Below, piece after piece: positions 6,046-6,306 of a stretch of DNA of 6,306 nucleotides. The stretch is taken from NCBI GenBank assembly GCA_009697495.1, contig SHUN01000184.1, positions 1 through 6,306 of the forward strand, in the 5' to 3' direction. Within the stretch, counting starts at the first letter, position 1. Every line of letters starts with the position of its first letter. The translations under genes were made by a program, and so were the position numbers. The notes below the pieces were generated by a model. That model was not told the DNA's origin. It saw nothing but the letters and a program-made list of their open reading frames with translations, and made no database searches. This DNA is from Bryobacterales bacterium (lineage in GTDB: Bacteria; Acidobacteriota; Terriglobia; Bryobacterales; Bryobacteraceae).

Positions 6046-6195
6046 ATTCCAAATCACCTCAGGATTGGTGCCTTCTTTATGGGCACCCTGCTGTCGGGCG
6101 TCCTGGTGATCTCCGCTTCGCCATTTGCCGTTGGCGCTTCGCTGGTGTTGCTCGCGTCGGCGCTGTTGAGGAACGTTGGGGACGACTCGGGTTAG
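6046..6195 (+). CDS. Possible small two-helix membrane protein, start uncertain
   Basis: The frame ending at TAG 6193-6195 reads RIGAFFMGTLLSGVLVI, then SASPFAVGASLVLLASALLR and NVGDDSG. This looks like two short transmembrane helices separated by SASP. A good GGAGG (6035-6039) stands 6 nt before ATT at 6046, a very rare start codon, which would give 49 residues. The first in-frame ATG is 6079 (38 residues), without a visible ribosome binding site and already inside the first helix. The frame is closed upstream by TGA at 6025-6027. Either the gene uses ATT, has lost its ATG by mutation, or is chance coding in a GC-rich stretch. I do not recognise the family. It ends 6 nt from the convergent gene's stop codon. 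Confidence 0.4.
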   Translation: MPNHLRIGAFFMGTLLSGVLVISASPFAVGASLVLLASALLRNVGDDSG

Positions 6196-6201
6196 ACGTC
6201 G

Positions 6202-6306
6202 CTATTTGCGCGCGGCGCGGTAGCGCGTGTCGTAGCCCGGCATTAAGCTGCCGATCCCCGCGCCGACCATGGCAGAGACGGCCGCGACACCAACGAGGAT
6301 AGTAAC
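6202..6306 (-). CDS. C-terminal end of an unidentified membrane protein, start beyond window
   Basis: The minus strand from the right edge reads 34 codons to TAG (6202-6204): a hydrophobic glycine-rich helix VTILVGVAAVSAMVGAGIGS followed by a short charged tail LMPGYDTRYRAARK. The helix with AxxxG/GxxxG-like spacing suggests a glycine-zipper or other packed membrane segment near the C-terminus. Glycine-zipper ends of this type occur on many small acidobacterial envelope proteins, but too little is present to name a family. It faces the possible small membrane gene across a 6-nt gap, with no terminator hairpin between them. Confidence 0.5.
   Translation of the reverse strand, partial: VTILVGVAAVSAMVGAGIGSLMPGYDTRYRAARK

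Noticed and set aside
5167..6057. Long open minus-strand frame opposite the SDR gene
   Set aside because: It is antisense to a complete SDR with all catalytic motifs; its translation is Arg/His/Pro-rich and of low complexity, typical of GC-rich shadow frames.
6066..6086. Short inverted repeat GGTGCC..GGCACC as a terminator after the SDR
   Set aside because: Only 6 bp with a 9-nt loop and no T-run, and it falls inside the possible small membrane gene.
1..6306. CRISPR array, tRNA, rRNA, insertion sequence or integrase
   Set aside because: No regularly spaced repeats, cloverleaf-like sequence, transposase motifs or terminal inverted repeats with target duplications were seen on either strand.

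Overview
The window looks like chromosomal DNA from an Acidobacteriota bacterium, most likely of the Bryobacterales/Solibacter type. This is inferred from the mix of protein types and not from any marker gene. They are a secreted cytochrome c fused to an FGE-sulfatase domain, a decayed VWFA-domain secreted protein, a Tat-exported Gfo/Idh/MocA oxidoreductase, and PadR-regulator and ADOP/MacB-type permease remnants side by side. Most of the window is GC-rich. A central block (about 1870-3390) is visibly less so: one line counted by hand, 2881-2940, is 28/60 G+C, against 37/60 for 4321-4380.

Layout: (1) 1-1241, minus strand: the 413 N-terminal codons of a secreted cytochrome c plus FGE-like protein, running off the left edge. 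(2) 1264-1868, plus strand: a wrecked VWFA-domain gene with an internal deletion and two frameshifts. (3) 1887-3487, plus strand: an intact two-gene operon joined by an ATGA overlap. It encodes a RecF/OLD-like ABC-type ATPase and a small protein with a TOPRIM-like acidic pattern. (4) 3484-4752, minus strand: a Tat-signal Gfo/Idh/MocA oxidoreductase converging on the operon, with both stop codons inside one TTAA. (5) 4800-5129, minus strand: short remnants of an ADOP permease C-terminus and a PadR-family regulator. (6) 5149-5180: a perfect 12-bp inverted repeat. (7) 5206-5982, plus strand: an intact short-chain dehydrogenase. (8) 6046-6306: a possible small membrane protein (plus strand) facing the C-terminal end of another membrane protein (minus strand, cut by the right edge).

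The most interesting item is the ATPase/TOPRIM-like pair. Its organisation, an ABC ATPase with a translationally coupled small TOPRIM-like partner, resembles the general plan of anti-phage systems such as PARIS (AriA/AriB), AbiL/RloAB and OLD-type systems. The partner here is only 162 residues. The pair sits directly on the tail of a decayed gene and next to other gene remnants, in a tract of lower GC, which suggests horizontal acquisition. A defence role is inference from architecture only. The flanking metabolic genes (oxidoreductase, SDR, cytochrome/FGE protein) show no clear functional link with it or with each other.
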